DNA of 18,740 nucleotides from CAZWAP01 sp964632005 (GTDB lineage Bacteria > Planctomycetota > Phycisphaerae > Sedimentisphaerales > Anaerobacaceae). Location: positions 1 to 18,740 of the forward strand of contig CAZWAP010000045.1 of NCBI GenBank assembly GCA_964632005.1, in the 5' to 3' direction. How positions within the stretch are numbered: position 1 is the stretch's first letter; each line of letters opens with the position of its first letter. Position numbers and translations under genes: made by a program. Positions 6,402 through 14,386 of this stretch are shown here, piece after piece. The notes under the pieces were generated by a model. It saw only the letters and a program-made list of their open reading frames with translations, was not told the DNA's origin and did not search any database.

Positions 6402-7072
6402 ATGAAGAGACTTATCTTCACTGTCGTTGACCCTCGGTACTCCCCAATCGGGGCAGGCTCTGATAGTACTTGAGCCCGGGTATTCCGCCGAGACTTACGC
6501 CCGATACTCGCTGGTTACAACGCACACGTACTCGATGGTTTTTGATAACGCAAACAACCTCTACCTGGTACAGCCTTATGATGATAAATAAGGTTTGGCG
6601 TGTTTCGCCTGATGGGACAAGAGGGGCGTTGGCTACTATTGCTGAGACAGCCAGGGGTCTCGATTGGACAGGGGGAACCACCTATAGCAACTTCTTTTAC
6701 GTCATTGCCAACACGTCGCTGGTCAGAGTTGCCCTGGACCGTTCAAAATTCCCCTTGGCTGCAGGGTTTCCCGCAGCTACGGAGGTGGCTGTCGACCGGA
6801 CCGACAATTATGGCCGGTTAATGTACGTGGCCACGAAGTTCGGCTATTCGGCACCGGCGAAAAGCGGCATCTTCGCCTTGAGTACTAACGGTACTGCGAC
6901 CCGTTTTGCCAACGGGCCTCGGCGGTTTAGCTCTGCTGAGGAGAAATCGGACGGGATAAGGCACAAAGCGACGTACAACGTCGCTGCGTTGGGGGCTGTT
7001 TTTCTGGTGTGGTTGACCTTTGTCTTTGGTCTGTGTCCCGGCCGAGGGGCCGGGGCCGCGCCGGGTCTCTAA
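6402..7072 (+). pseudogene. Secreted beta-propeller (NHL/SMP-30-like) protein, frameshifted and 3'-truncated
   Basis: AGGAGG at 6388-6393 is ideally placed for the ATG at 6402 (MKRLIFTVV), but that frame soon stops. The sense continues one base later from 6430 (TLGTPQSGQALIVLEPGYSA, then TYSMVFDNANNLYLVQPYDD) to a TAA at 6589. It resumes one base later again at 6590 (KVWRVSPDGTRGALATIAET, then ARGLDWTGGTTYSNFFYVIA). Joined, this reads as a signal peptide followed by propeller-blade sequence (F-D-x-x-x-N-L-Y; W-R-V-S-P-D-G). Two +1 shifts separate the parts. Similarity to this kind of protein fades after ATRFANG near 6920. The last 50 codons to the stop at 7072 are unrelated GC-rich, hairpin-rich sequence, so the true 3' end, which might have carried a sorting signal, has been replaced. 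Sequencing error could explain one frameshift but not the changed 3' end. Confidence 0.6.
6967..7054. repeat. Two short perfect hairpins between the pseudogene and the glycan cluster
   Basis: AGCGACGT (6967-6974) pairs exactly with ACGTCGCT (6978-6985) around a 3-base loop. CCCGGCC (7037-7043) pairs exactly with GGCCGGG (7048-7054) around GAGG. The second could be a terminator ahead of the cluster, although no T run follows. More GC-rich partial palindromes continue to about 7095. Confidence 0.45.
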
Positions 7073-7152
7073 GTCCTCGCGCTTCGCGCTTGCATAGAGA
7101 GTACACACCGGCTAACATAGGGCATCCAGGGCCTGTCTGAACGGAGCAGAAT

Positions 7153-8133
7153 ATGAAGCAAGAATGCCCGCAAGTCAGCATCGTCGCTCCCCTGCTTGAT
7201 GAGCAGGATAACATCCGCCCGCTCTACGAGCAGATCACTGAAACCTTAGCGGGGAAGTACGAGTACGAAATCATCTTCGTCGACGACGGCAGCACCGACG
7301 AGAGCTTCAAGATACTTACCGAACTACACAAAACCGATGCCAGAGTTCGCGTGATTCGCTTTCGCAAGAACTTCGGCCAGACTGCCGCCCTCAGCGCCGG
7401 GTTTGCCCACGCCCGCGGCGAGATAATCATCGCCATTGATGCCGACCTGCAAAACGACCCGGCTGACATACCGCGAATGATCGAAAAACTCCACGAGGGA
7501 TTCGACGTGGTCAGCGGCTGGCGAAAAAAGAGGCAGGACCACCTCTTCACAAGGCTCATCCCATCAAAGATCGCCAACTGGTTGATCTCCCGGATCACCG
7601 GCGTCAAGCTCCACGACTACGGCTGCACGCTGAAGGCCTATCGCAAGGAGGTCCTCCGTCAGACGAAGCTCTACGGTGAAATGCACCGATTCATACCTGC
7701 CCTGGCAAACTGGAGCGGGGCCAGAATCACCGAGATGGTCGTCAATCATCGCCCGCGGACCGCGGGAGCGCCGAAGTACGGACTGGCCCGAACCTGGAAG
7801 GTCTTGCTCGATTTGATAACCGTCAAGTTCCTCGGTTCGTACTCCACCAAGCCCATCTATATCTTCGGCGGCCTGGGCATATTGAGCACATTAGGCGCGA
7901 CCGCCCTTGGCCTGACGGTGATCTACCAGAAGCTCGCAACCGGCACGGATATGAGCGGAAATCCCCTGTTGATCCTTACGGCCGTGCTCATCATCGCGAC
8001 TATACAGTTCATACTGATGGGCCTGCTCGCCGAGCTCCTGGTGCGAACCTACCACGAATCGCAGAACCGCCCGACGTACGTCATCAGGCAAATTCTCGAA
8101 CCAAGCCGGGAAAAGGCAAGCTCCGATGAGTAA
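7153..8133 (+). CDS. GT2 polyprenyl-phosphate glycosyltransferase (DPM1/GtrB-like)
   Basis: 326 aa. GGAG about 7 bases before the ATG supports the start. A GT-A catalytic domain fills residues 1-230: SIVAPLLDEQDNI at the start, VDDGS at 43-47 (nucleotide-sugar binding), RKNFGQTAALSAG at 71-83 and IDADLQNDP at 95-103 (metal-binding DxD). Two transmembrane helices follow (about 235-257 and 271-295) and a short cytoplasmic tail. Enzymes of this build (GtrB, ArnC, dolichol-phosphate mannose synthase type) move a sugar from a nucleotide donor to polyprenyl phosphate on the inner face of the membrane. The donor sugar cannot be told from sequence. It overlaps the next gene by 8 bases (ATGAGTAA), so the two are translationally coupled. 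That gene is a membrane GT-C enzyme that would use such a polyprenyl-linked sugar. Confidence 0.9.
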   Translation: MKQECPQVSIVAPLLDEQDNIRPLYEQITETLAGKYEYEIIFVDDGSTDESFKILTELHKTDARVRVIRFRKNFGQTAALSAGFAHARGEIIIAIDADLQNDPADIPRMIEKLHEGFDVVSGWRKKRQDHLFTRLIPSKIANWLISRITGVKLHDYGCTLKAYRKEVLRQTKLYGEMHRFIPALANWSGARITEMVVNHRPRTAGAPKYGLARTWKVLLDLITVKFLGSYSTKPIYIFGGLGILSTLGATALGLTVIYQKLATGTDMSGNPLLILTAVLIIATIQFILMGLLAELLVRTYHESQNRPTYVIRQILEPSREKASSDE

Positions 8134-10033
8134 ACCCCGCCGAAAAATCAGGTCCCCGAGAAGGCACGCACGGCAGCAACCCAAAGCGAAGACGGCGAGG
8201 TTCAAGATACCCCGGTCGGCTCTGGTAGCCGTCGTCGTGGTTGTCCTGGCGGGCGTCCCGTTCGCCTTGGGCAAGTACTTCGAGTTCAGCTCACCCTGCG
8301 CGTTTGACGGCGGGGCATACGTGTACTCGGCGGCCCACATCCTCGCAGGCGCCGAAATCGGCGTCGAGGAAAAGCCCAGCGCGCAGTTAGGTACTCTTCT
8401 GCTGAACATACTGGCCGTCCGGATGTTCGGCTTCAACGATTTCGGCCCGAAGGTGGTCCAGATGCTGCTCCAGGCCGGCGCATTAGTGCTTATGTTCATA
8501 GCCTTGAAGCGGCTTTTCGGTACGTTAGCGGCGTCCGTGGGCGTCATCGTCGCGTCGGTGTATCTGTCGGCGCCGCTGATCGCCAAGTACGGCAACGTCA
8601 AGGAGCAGTTTATGATCGCCTTTATGGTCGGCGGCGCGAGCTGCTTCGTACTGTACGAGCTCAAGGGCAGGTGGCCTCTTGCGGTCCTGGCCGGTGCGCT
8701 GGCCGGCTGGGCGCCGTTGTTCAAGCCGACCGGAACCTCGGTCGTCGGGGCTATAGGGCTGTTCGTGCTCGCCCAACCGATCTTAAAACACAAGAGCCTC
8801 AAGCAGACCGGCCGTGACATCCTATTGCTGCTGGCCGGCCTGATCGCTGCGATGGCACCGCTATACGTCTGGATCCTCGCCTGGGACGTGCAACTGCCTC
8901 TGCCCTACGCGTTTGTCTGGCAGACGCTGGCGAGGTTCGTTCCTTCCGGCTCGGAAACCGTTCAGGCGGCTTCGGACTATATCGGCGGCAGCCGCAAACT
9001 CGTGCCGTTCTCGGAACAGTGGCCCAGGGTCCTGCGCTACTATGCTCTGCTGATACTGCCGATAGCTCTGGCCGCCGGCGCGATTATCGCAAGGCTCGTG
9101 CGGGCGATTCGGCGGGCAGTCTCGTCGAAGAAAGCCGAGGCCAGGAGTTACGATCGCTTCGTGCCGCTATTTGCCGTCTGGTGGGTACTGGATATGGCCT
9201 TCGTCTGGATAAGCCCGCGTTCATACGAACAGTACTACTTGCCGCTCAACGCCTCGGCCGCGATGCTGGGCGGATACCTCGTCGCACTATACCACGACAA
9301 AATAAAGGCTGCCGGCTTTCAGCCGAAACTCCTCGCCGTCGGTGCGCTGGGTCTTCTGGCGATGATAGTTATGTCGTGGCACATATTCTTCGGGATACAA
9401 AAAAGCCCTCACAGTGGCGTAGTTTACCGCGATTCCGCCGGCAATCCGACCAGACGAAGAGGCTACCTCCAGAAATACCGCGAGGTCGCCCAGCGCCGCA
9501 GGTACAATCTGAAAGGGCCGTGGGAACAGGTCGGTGAATACATCCGCAGCCACTCTGCCCCGACTGACAAGATCTACGTCTGGGGCTGGTACCCCGGAAT
9601 ATACGTAAAGGCCCAGCGATTTAGTTCTGCTTCAAGGGCCTTCAGTATGCCGCGTCCAGCCCCGCCCGTGATGGGGCAGCTCGTTAAGCAACTGATCGAG
9701 GAGTTTCGGCAGGAAATGCCCAAGTTTATCGTCGATACCCGAAAACGGCACATACCCGTCGAAAGGCCCCCATATGAACTGTGGCCGATAGTGATACCGC
9801 CCGTTCTCGGCGTTTCCAAACCCAGATTCCTGCGCACCGACCCTGCCGAAATCGAGACATACAACAAAGAATGGAGAGAAGTTTTAGCCGGCTTCGACGA
9901 GGACGAAGCCTTGCGATATGATAAGCTAAAGCCCCTTAGAGAACTCGTTATGAATGAGTACGTGATAGTCAGAATGTTCGGCCCGCACGTCTTATTCAAA
10001 CTTAAGCAGAGCACTACAACACAGGAACCATGA
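8126..10033 (+). CDS. GT-C membrane glycosyltransferase, GT39/ArnT-like (first of two)
   Basis: 635 aa. The ATG lies inside the end of the GT2 gene. The N-terminal 30 residues carry 13 Lys/Arg and no acidic residue, and are followed by the first membrane helix (about 31-49). The first outer loop has FDGGAYVYSAAHILAG (60-75), where Asp61 sits at the usual catalytic acid position of GT39-like enzymes. KYGNVKEQF (154-162) supplies the later acidic residue. About ten membrane helices run to around residue 430, then a soluble C-terminal part (WGWYPGIYVKA; residues 480-635). GT-C enzymes transfer a sugar from polyprenyl phosphate to an acceptor on the outer face of the membrane; the adjacent GT2 enzyme is the likely donor maker. 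Acceptor (glycan, lipid or protein) unknown. Family confident, substrate not. Confidence 0.8.
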   Translation: MSKPRRKIRSPRRHARQQPKAKTARFKIPRSALVAVVVVVLAGVPFALGKYFEFSSPCAFDGGAYVYSAAHILAGAEIGVEEKPSAQLGTLLLNILAVRMFGFNDFGPKVVQMLLQAGALVLMFIALKRLFGTLAASVGVIVASVYLSAPLIAKYGNVKEQFMIAFMVGGASCFVLYELKGRWPLAVLAGALAGWAPLFKPTGTSVVGAIGLFVLAQPILKHKSLKQTGRDILLLLAGLIAAMAPLYVWILAWDVQLPLPYAFVWQTLARFVPSGSETVQAASDYIGGSRKLVPFSEQWPRVLRYYALLILPIALAAGAIIARLVRAIRRAVSSKKAEARSYDRFVPLFAVWWVLDMAFVWISPRSYEQYYLPLNASAAMLGGYLVALYHDKIKAAGFQPKLLAVGALGLLAMIVMSWHIFFGIQKSPHSGVVYRDSAGNPTRRRGYLQKYREVAQRRRYNLKGPWEQVGEYIRSHSAPTDKIYVWGWYPGIYVKAQRFSSASRAFSMPRPAPPVMGQLVKQLIEEFRQEMPKFIVDTRKRHIPVERPPYELWPIVIPPVLGVSKPRFLRTDPAEIETYNKEWREVLAGFDEDEALRYDKLKPLRELVMNEYVIVRMFGPHVLFKLKQSTTTQEP

Positions 10034-10036
10034 CCA

Positions 10037-10075
10037 TTCCAGCAGGGACGAACTCGCTTGTGTTTTCTGCTGGAA
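10037..10075 (+). terminator. Inverted repeat after the first GT-C gene
   Basis: TTCCAGCAG (10037-10045) and CTGCTGGAA (10067-10075) form an exact 9-bp stem around a 21-base loop, starting 3 bases after the stop codon. There is no T run after the stem. It may attenuate or stabilise the transcript in the 97-base gap before the next GT-C gene rather than end it. Confidence 0.3.
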
Positions 10076-10130
10076 AGTGCAGACCACAACCTGAAGTCCA
10101 CCAGAGACGTATCCGCCAAGCACAAAGGCT

Positions 10131-12005
10131 ATGAACACCCCCAGAAGCAAAAAAACCAGGTTGCCAGCTCGCAGGCGCCCGCGCCGGAAGAGGCAGCCTG
10201 AACCACTGAAGACCCTCGACCTCGAGGAGTGCCGAACGCGAGAAAAGCACTTTGAGATTCTTGCGATCATCGCCCTTTTCGCGTTCGGCGTATACCACTC
10301 GGTCCTATACTTCGGGCACACCGTTGTGCCCATCTCCGACTTCCCCGACCTTTACCGGGTTGGCCGGGACATACTCTCGCTCAGGCTCCCGGCACGATTC
10401 AAGCAGGCCCCCGTGTTGGGAATGTTGCAGGTAGGCTGTTCGTATATCGTTGGAGGTCCCGACCCGAATCTCAAGGCCGGCTGGCTCCTCAATGCCTTGC
10501 TTCATCCCTTCAACGCCGTCTTGCTCTACCTGGTTGCAAAACAAATCCTCGGCAAATCGGGCCTGTGGCTGGCACTGCTGGCGATCCTCAATCCCTGGAT
10601 CATCTACCTGCTGACCGAGCCCATTGTCGAAACCACGTACCTGTTCTTCATACTGCTGACCTTATACTTTATGTTCCGACGCTCAGCGTGGTGCTATCTG
10701 TTCGCCTCCATCACGAGCATGGTCCGCTACGAGGGCGCAGCCCTGATTCTCGCTGCTTTTGTCCTGGATGTAGTACACGCGGGGAATAACCGCCAGAGGC
10801 TTAAGGCCCTCGGGTTTTCGGCCCTGGCTGCTGTGCCGTTAGGCTTGTGGATGCTCGGGACGATCCTGACCTGGCAACCAGGAAGCAGTCACTACCTGAA
10901 TGTGTTTTCGAAGTCGTATAAGAAGGCTTTTGGGGCATCCGCGCAGAATAGAACCGGCCTGCTGCTCCACCTGAACCTGCTCTGGCACGTAGGATTCAGG
11001 CCTCTGCTCGCACCCGTAACAGAACTTAAGGGCATGTTAAGGCTCACTACTCCCACCGCCGCTCAAGTCCGCTCTGTCCAGGCCTTCTACACCGTCTCAA
11101 AACTGCTCGCTCTCGCCGGCACGATCTGCGGTGCACTCAGCGGGCTGGCCAAACGCAACTGGAAGATTGTCGCCCTGCTGATATTTTTCGTGCCGTACTT
11201 CATACTTCACGCCTTCTATCCGTACCCGCTGCAGAGATTTCACGCCACCATCTTCTGGATCGCGTTATTGCTGTGCTGGTTTGGACTGCTGCAGGTATGG
11301 AACCTGTTGGACGCCGGCCGGCGCGTGCCGAGAGCCGTCTGCCTGTTCTTGCAGGCCGCTGTGCTGGTCGTGGCACTCGGCTGGCTTGTGACGCTGTGGC
11401 CGTATATGTCCAAGATATCCCCGGTCAGTCCACCTTCGAGGTCAGTGCCGTATGTCGCAATCGCTTTGGCCGGTGTGCTCGCGGCAGGCCGACTCTATGT
11501 TTATCGGCTCAGGCACCTGCTACGCGAGCTTTCGACCGTGGCAGTGCTATCGTTGATGATCGTCTCGAATCAGTTCAGGCTCGTCCCACTGGTTAACGAT
11601 GGTCAGAGAGACGCGGAATTCAAGCTGCTGGCTGAGTGGTACACCGACTACGCTGAGAATACAGACTCACCCGAAAAGATGGGCGTTTATATGGCACCAA
11701 TTGTTGGAATGTTTGCGCCTGAGTACGCCGAGTACATCGTCCGCCTCCCAGCAGCCGACAGTCCTGAGGCGTTTGTCAAGGCCTGCCGTGCCGAGAATAT
11801 CACGTTCGTGGTCTGGGCCACCAGAGAGGGCCTCGGACAACACCATACCGGCTACAAACAACTGGGACTGGATAAGAACATTGCGGTCCTGCGCAACGGC
11901 AAGAGCGTCGGCCCCTATGAATTCGTCAAGCAGCTCCGCGCGAAGAGAGGCTATGTTAACATCTACCGTCTGAGGAAGGCCGATCCTACAAAGCCTTCAG
12001 ACTAA
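10131..12005 (+). CDS. GT-C membrane glycosyltransferase (second of two)
   Basis: 624 aa, ATG at 10131 with a weak AAAGG just upstream. The first 27 residues hold 12 Lys/Arg and one Glu, like the polybasic tail of the preceding protein. The first helix (about 43-60) is followed by an outer loop with ISDFPDLYRVGRD (68-80), the acidic site expected for a GT-C catalytic base. LLTEPIVET (160-168) and MVRYEG (197-202) correspond to the later acidic and Arg-Glu motifs of GT39/GT83-like families. Around ten to twelve membrane helices end near residue 480, then a soluble tail (about 490-624). The two GT-C genes are adjacent and similar in plan but clearly different in sequence, suggesting two linkages rather than a recent duplication. 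Donor and acceptor unknown. Confidence 0.75.
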   Translation: MNTPRSKKTRLPARRRPRRKRQPEPLKTLDLEECRTREKHFEILAIIALFAFGVYHSVLYFGHTVVPISDFPDLYRVGRDILSLRLPARFKQAPVLGMLQVGCSYIVGGPDPNLKAGWLLNALLHPFNAVLLYLVAKQILGKSGLWLALLAILNPWIIYLLTEPIVETTYLFFILLTLYFMFRRSAWCYLFASITSMVRYEGAALILAAFVLDVVHAGNNRQRLKALGFSALAAVPLGLWMLGTILTWQPGSSHYLNVFSKSYKKAFGASAQNRTGLLLHLNLLWHVGFRPLLAPVTELKGMLRLTTPTAAQVRSVQAFYTVSKLLALAGTICGALSGLAKRNWKIVALLIFFVPYFILHAFYPYPLQRFHATIFWIALLLCWFGLLQVWNLLDAGRRVPRAVCLFLQAAVLVVALGWLVTLWPYMSKISPVSPPSRSVPYVAIALAGVLAAGRLYVYRLRHLLRELSTVAVLSLMIVSNQFRLVPLVNDGQRDAEFKLLAEWYTDYAENTDSPEKMGVYMAPIVGMFAPEYAEYIVRLPAADSPEAFVKACRAENITFVVWATREGLGQHHTGYKQLGLDKNIAVLRNGKSVGPYEFVKQLRAKRGYVNIYRLRKADPTKPSD

Positions 12006-12037
12006 ACGGAACCCATTGTCTCCGCTCTGGAAGGAAT

Positions 12038-13183
12038 ATGAACATCGTTATGCTCAACTGCGAGTTTCCACCTATAGGCGGCGGTGCCGGCAATGCGAAT
12101 CTCCATCTGCTCAGAGAGTTGTCCGGCAAGGACGGCCTGAAGGTCGACGTTTTGACCTCGGGGCCGAACCCGGGCTTGTCGTCTGAACAGTTCTCCGCAA
12201 ATATCACTATCTACAAAGTAGGTTTGCACAAGAGAGACCTCCACTTCTGGCGGAGAACCGAGGTGGTCGAATGGCTCATCAAGGCCCGCGACCAGTATCG
12301 CAAACTGCTGGTGCAAAACAACTATGACCTGGCCCACGCATTCTTCGGCTTTCCGACCGCCTATCTGTGCCTGTCAACCGCTTCGAGGCTTCCATACATC
12401 ATCTCCCTTCGCGGCTCAGACGTCCCGGGCAAACACGTAAGGCTCCAGCTCGATTACAAGATTCTCGGCCCGCTCTTCAAGCGTATCTGGAAAAATGCGA
12501 CGGCCCTGGTTGCCTGCAGCGAAGGGCTCAAGGCCCGCGCCGTAACGTTTATGCCCGGGCTTTCGATCGAGGTTATCCCCAACGGCGTGGACCTCGAGCT
12601 TTTCAGCCCCGACCCAACACCCGAAAAACCCGATACTCTCAGATTGCTTACCGTCGGACGGCTCTCGCCGACCAAACGCGTCGAGATGCTGATAGACGCC
12701 GTCGAGATGCTACAAAAGCAGGGCGTCAAGGTGCAGCTAACCATAGCGGGCAGCGGAGCCCTGGAGAGGCGGCTAAGGCAGACTGTCACCAGGAAGAACT
12801 TGGCAGACGTTGTCAGGATGGCCGGCCGGGTCGAGCCGGAAAAAATGCCCCGCCTCTACCGGCAAAACGATATTTTCGTCAGCGCCACGATGCAGGAGGG
12901 AATGAGCAACGCGATGCTCGAAGCGATGGCCTCGGGCCTGCCCATAGTTACGACGGCCTGCGAAGGACTGGATGAGCTCATCAGTGATAACGGAATCATC
13001 GTCCGCGGTAATGGCCCACAGACGCTCGCACAAGCCGTCAGGGCTCTCTACGATGATTGGCCGACGCTCGATAGAATGTCGAAAGCCGCGAGAGAACACG
13101 CCCACAATTTCAGCTGGAAAAACGTCGCCCAAAAATACCTGAACCTCTACGAAAAAGTCCGCAACGAGACAAACAAGAGCTGA
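12038..13183 (+). CDS. GT4 glycosyltransferase A
   Basis: 381 aa. GGAAGGA immediately upstream supports the ATG, 32 bases after the previous stop. GT-B fold: the N-terminal acceptor domain starts MNIVMLNCEFPPIGGGAGN with the Gly-rich loop at 13-18. The C-terminal donor domain has IPNGVDLELF (180-189), LLTVGRLSPTKRVEMLIDA (203-221), LTIAGSG (234-240) and the E-x7-E signature EGMSNAMLE (Glu287 and Glu295). These are the standard features of GT4 retaining transferases using nucleotide sugars. It is cytoplasmic or peripheral to the inner membrane and would extend a lipid-linked glycan. The sugar cannot be predicted. Confidence 0.9.
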   Translation: MNIVMLNCEFPPIGGGAGNANLHLLRELSGKDGLKVDVLTSGPNPGLSSEQFSANITIYKVGLHKRDLHFWRRTEVVEWLIKARDQYRKLLVQNNYDLAHAFFGFPTAYLCLSTASRLPYIISLRGSDVPGKHVRLQLDYKILGPLFKRIWKNATALVACSEGLKARAVTFMPGLSIEVIPNGVDLELFSPDPTPEKPDTLRLLTVGRLSPTKRVEMLIDAVEMLQKQGVKVQLTIAGSGALERRLRQTVTRKNLADVVRMAGRVEPEKMPRLYRQNDIFVSATMQEGMSNAMLEAMASGLPIVTTACEGLDELISDNGIIVRGNGPQTLAQAVRALYDDWPTLDRMSKAAREHAHNFSWKNVAQKYLNLYEKVRNETNKS

Positions 13184-13187
13184 TGCC

Positions 13188-14348
13188 GTGAACCCTAAAG
13201 CCGATACAATCAAGGTATGCTTCATTGCTCCGAAAGCCTACCCGCTGTTCAACCATGGTGTCAAAGCCCTTTTCGGCGGAGCCGAGATGGATCTGCATAT
13301 CCTTGCAACAGAACTGGCCAAGGATAACAAGTTCGCCGTAAGTTTCGTCACAGCAGATTATGGTCAGCGCCCTGTCGAGGAGATCAACCACGTTAGAATC
13401 ATCAAGAGCCTGGATTTTAAGAAGAACATCTTTGATGGGGCAATCAAGGTTTGGCGGGCCCTGAGAAAAGCTGAGGCGCAGATTTACTTCCAGGAAGCAG
13501 CATCCTGGGGGACGTTTTTGGTTGCGCTGTTCTGCAAGCTGAACAAGAGGGCCTTTGTCTACCGCACGGCCAGCCTCAGGGAATGCAACGGCACATATAT
13601 GAAAGAAAACCTTCTCGCCGGCAAGGCGTTCCGCTGGTCATTGAGAAATGCCGCGTGCGTGATCGTCCAAAATCAAGCCGGCAGCGATGCGATCTTAGAG
13701 ACGCTCGGTATCAGAACAGAAGTCATCTCGGGCGCACACCATCTTCCGCCCCTCTCCCACCAGAAAAGGGACACCATCCTCTGGGTTGCCCGAAGCGCCA
13801 AAGTGAAAAGGCCGGAGCTTTTCATCAAGCTCGCACAAGAGATGCCGGAGGAACACTTCACGATGGTCTGTCGGCGCGCCACAGGCGACCAAGACTACGA
13901 AAAACTGCTCGAACAGGCTAAGGCTGTCAGGAATCTGGTATTCATAGAACGCGCTGAATTTGACGAAATAGACCGCTACTTCTCAAGAGCGAAAGTCTTT
14001 GTCTGCACCAGCAGAGCAGAAGGGTTTCCGAATACGTATATTGAGGCGTGCAAACACGGCACACCCATTCTGTCACTATGCGTAAATCCAGATGATTTCA
14101 TCACCAAATACAGGTGCGGACTATGCGCTGGAGACGACTGGCGCAGATTTGTCTCAGGTCTTAAGCAAATGTTGAACCCCGGGCAGGCGGAAGAGTACGG
14201 CAAAAACGCCCGCCGGTACGCTGAGCAAAACCACGACATTACGGTAATCATTGAGAAGTATAAGACTTTATTTGACCAATTTGGAAGGATCCAATTCGGG
14301 AAAAGGGGTTCGCTGCGCAGGTACTCGGGACCATCGACCGCACCGTGA
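13188..14348 (+). CDS. GT4 glycosyltransferase B
   Basis: 386 aa. A GTG start at 13188 is used because the N-terminal strand (IKVCFIAPKAYPLF) follows directly and the next in-frame ATG lies beyond the GGAEMDLHILA loop; only a weak AAGAG precedes it. It begins 4 bases after the stop of the previous gene, so coupled translation is likely. The donor domain shows ILWVARSAKVKRPELFIKLA (197-216), VCTSRAEGF (272-280) and an E-x7-E signature with Glu278 and Glu286 (EGFPNTYIE). The segment between the two domains lacks the usual P-N-G-V-D motif (SGAHHLPP at 181-188), so it is more divergent than its neighbours. Role: addition of one sugar of the repeat; specificity unknown. Confidence 0.87.
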   Translation: MNPKADTIKVCFIAPKAYPLFNHGVKALFGGAEMDLHILATELAKDNKFAVSFVTADYGQRPVEEINHVRIIKSLDFKKNIFDGAIKVWRALRKAEAQIYFQEAASWGTFLVALFCKLNKRAFVYRTASLRECNGTYMKENLLAGKAFRWSLRNAACVIVQNQAGSDAILETLGIRTEVISGAHHLPPLSHQKRDTILWVARSAKVKRPELFIKLAQEMPEEHFTMVCRRATGDQDYEKLLEQAKAVRNLVFIERAEFDEIDRYFSRAKVFVCTSRAEGFPNTYIEACKHGTPILSLCVNPDDFITKYRCGLCAGDDWRRFVSGLKQMLNPGQAEEYGKNARRYAEQNHDITVIIEKYKTLFDQFGRIQFGKRGSLRRYSGPSTAP

Positions 14349-14386
14349 ATATGCTGTTCTAAGGTCCGTTATATGGTGGAATGCTT

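Noticed and set aside
6076..7131. Exact 12-base repeat GGGCATCCAGGG at 6076-6087 and 7120-7131, a possible direct repeat flanking the pseudogene
   Set aside because: A shared 12-mer is expected by chance several times in a window of this size, and the flanking bases do not extend the match.
7891..8820. 309-codon minus-strand open frame across the GT2/GT-C overlap
   Set aside because: It is antisense to two well-supported glycosyltransferase genes in GC-rich sequence, where long shadow frames are common, and its product (Thr/Ala/Pro-rich) matches no family.
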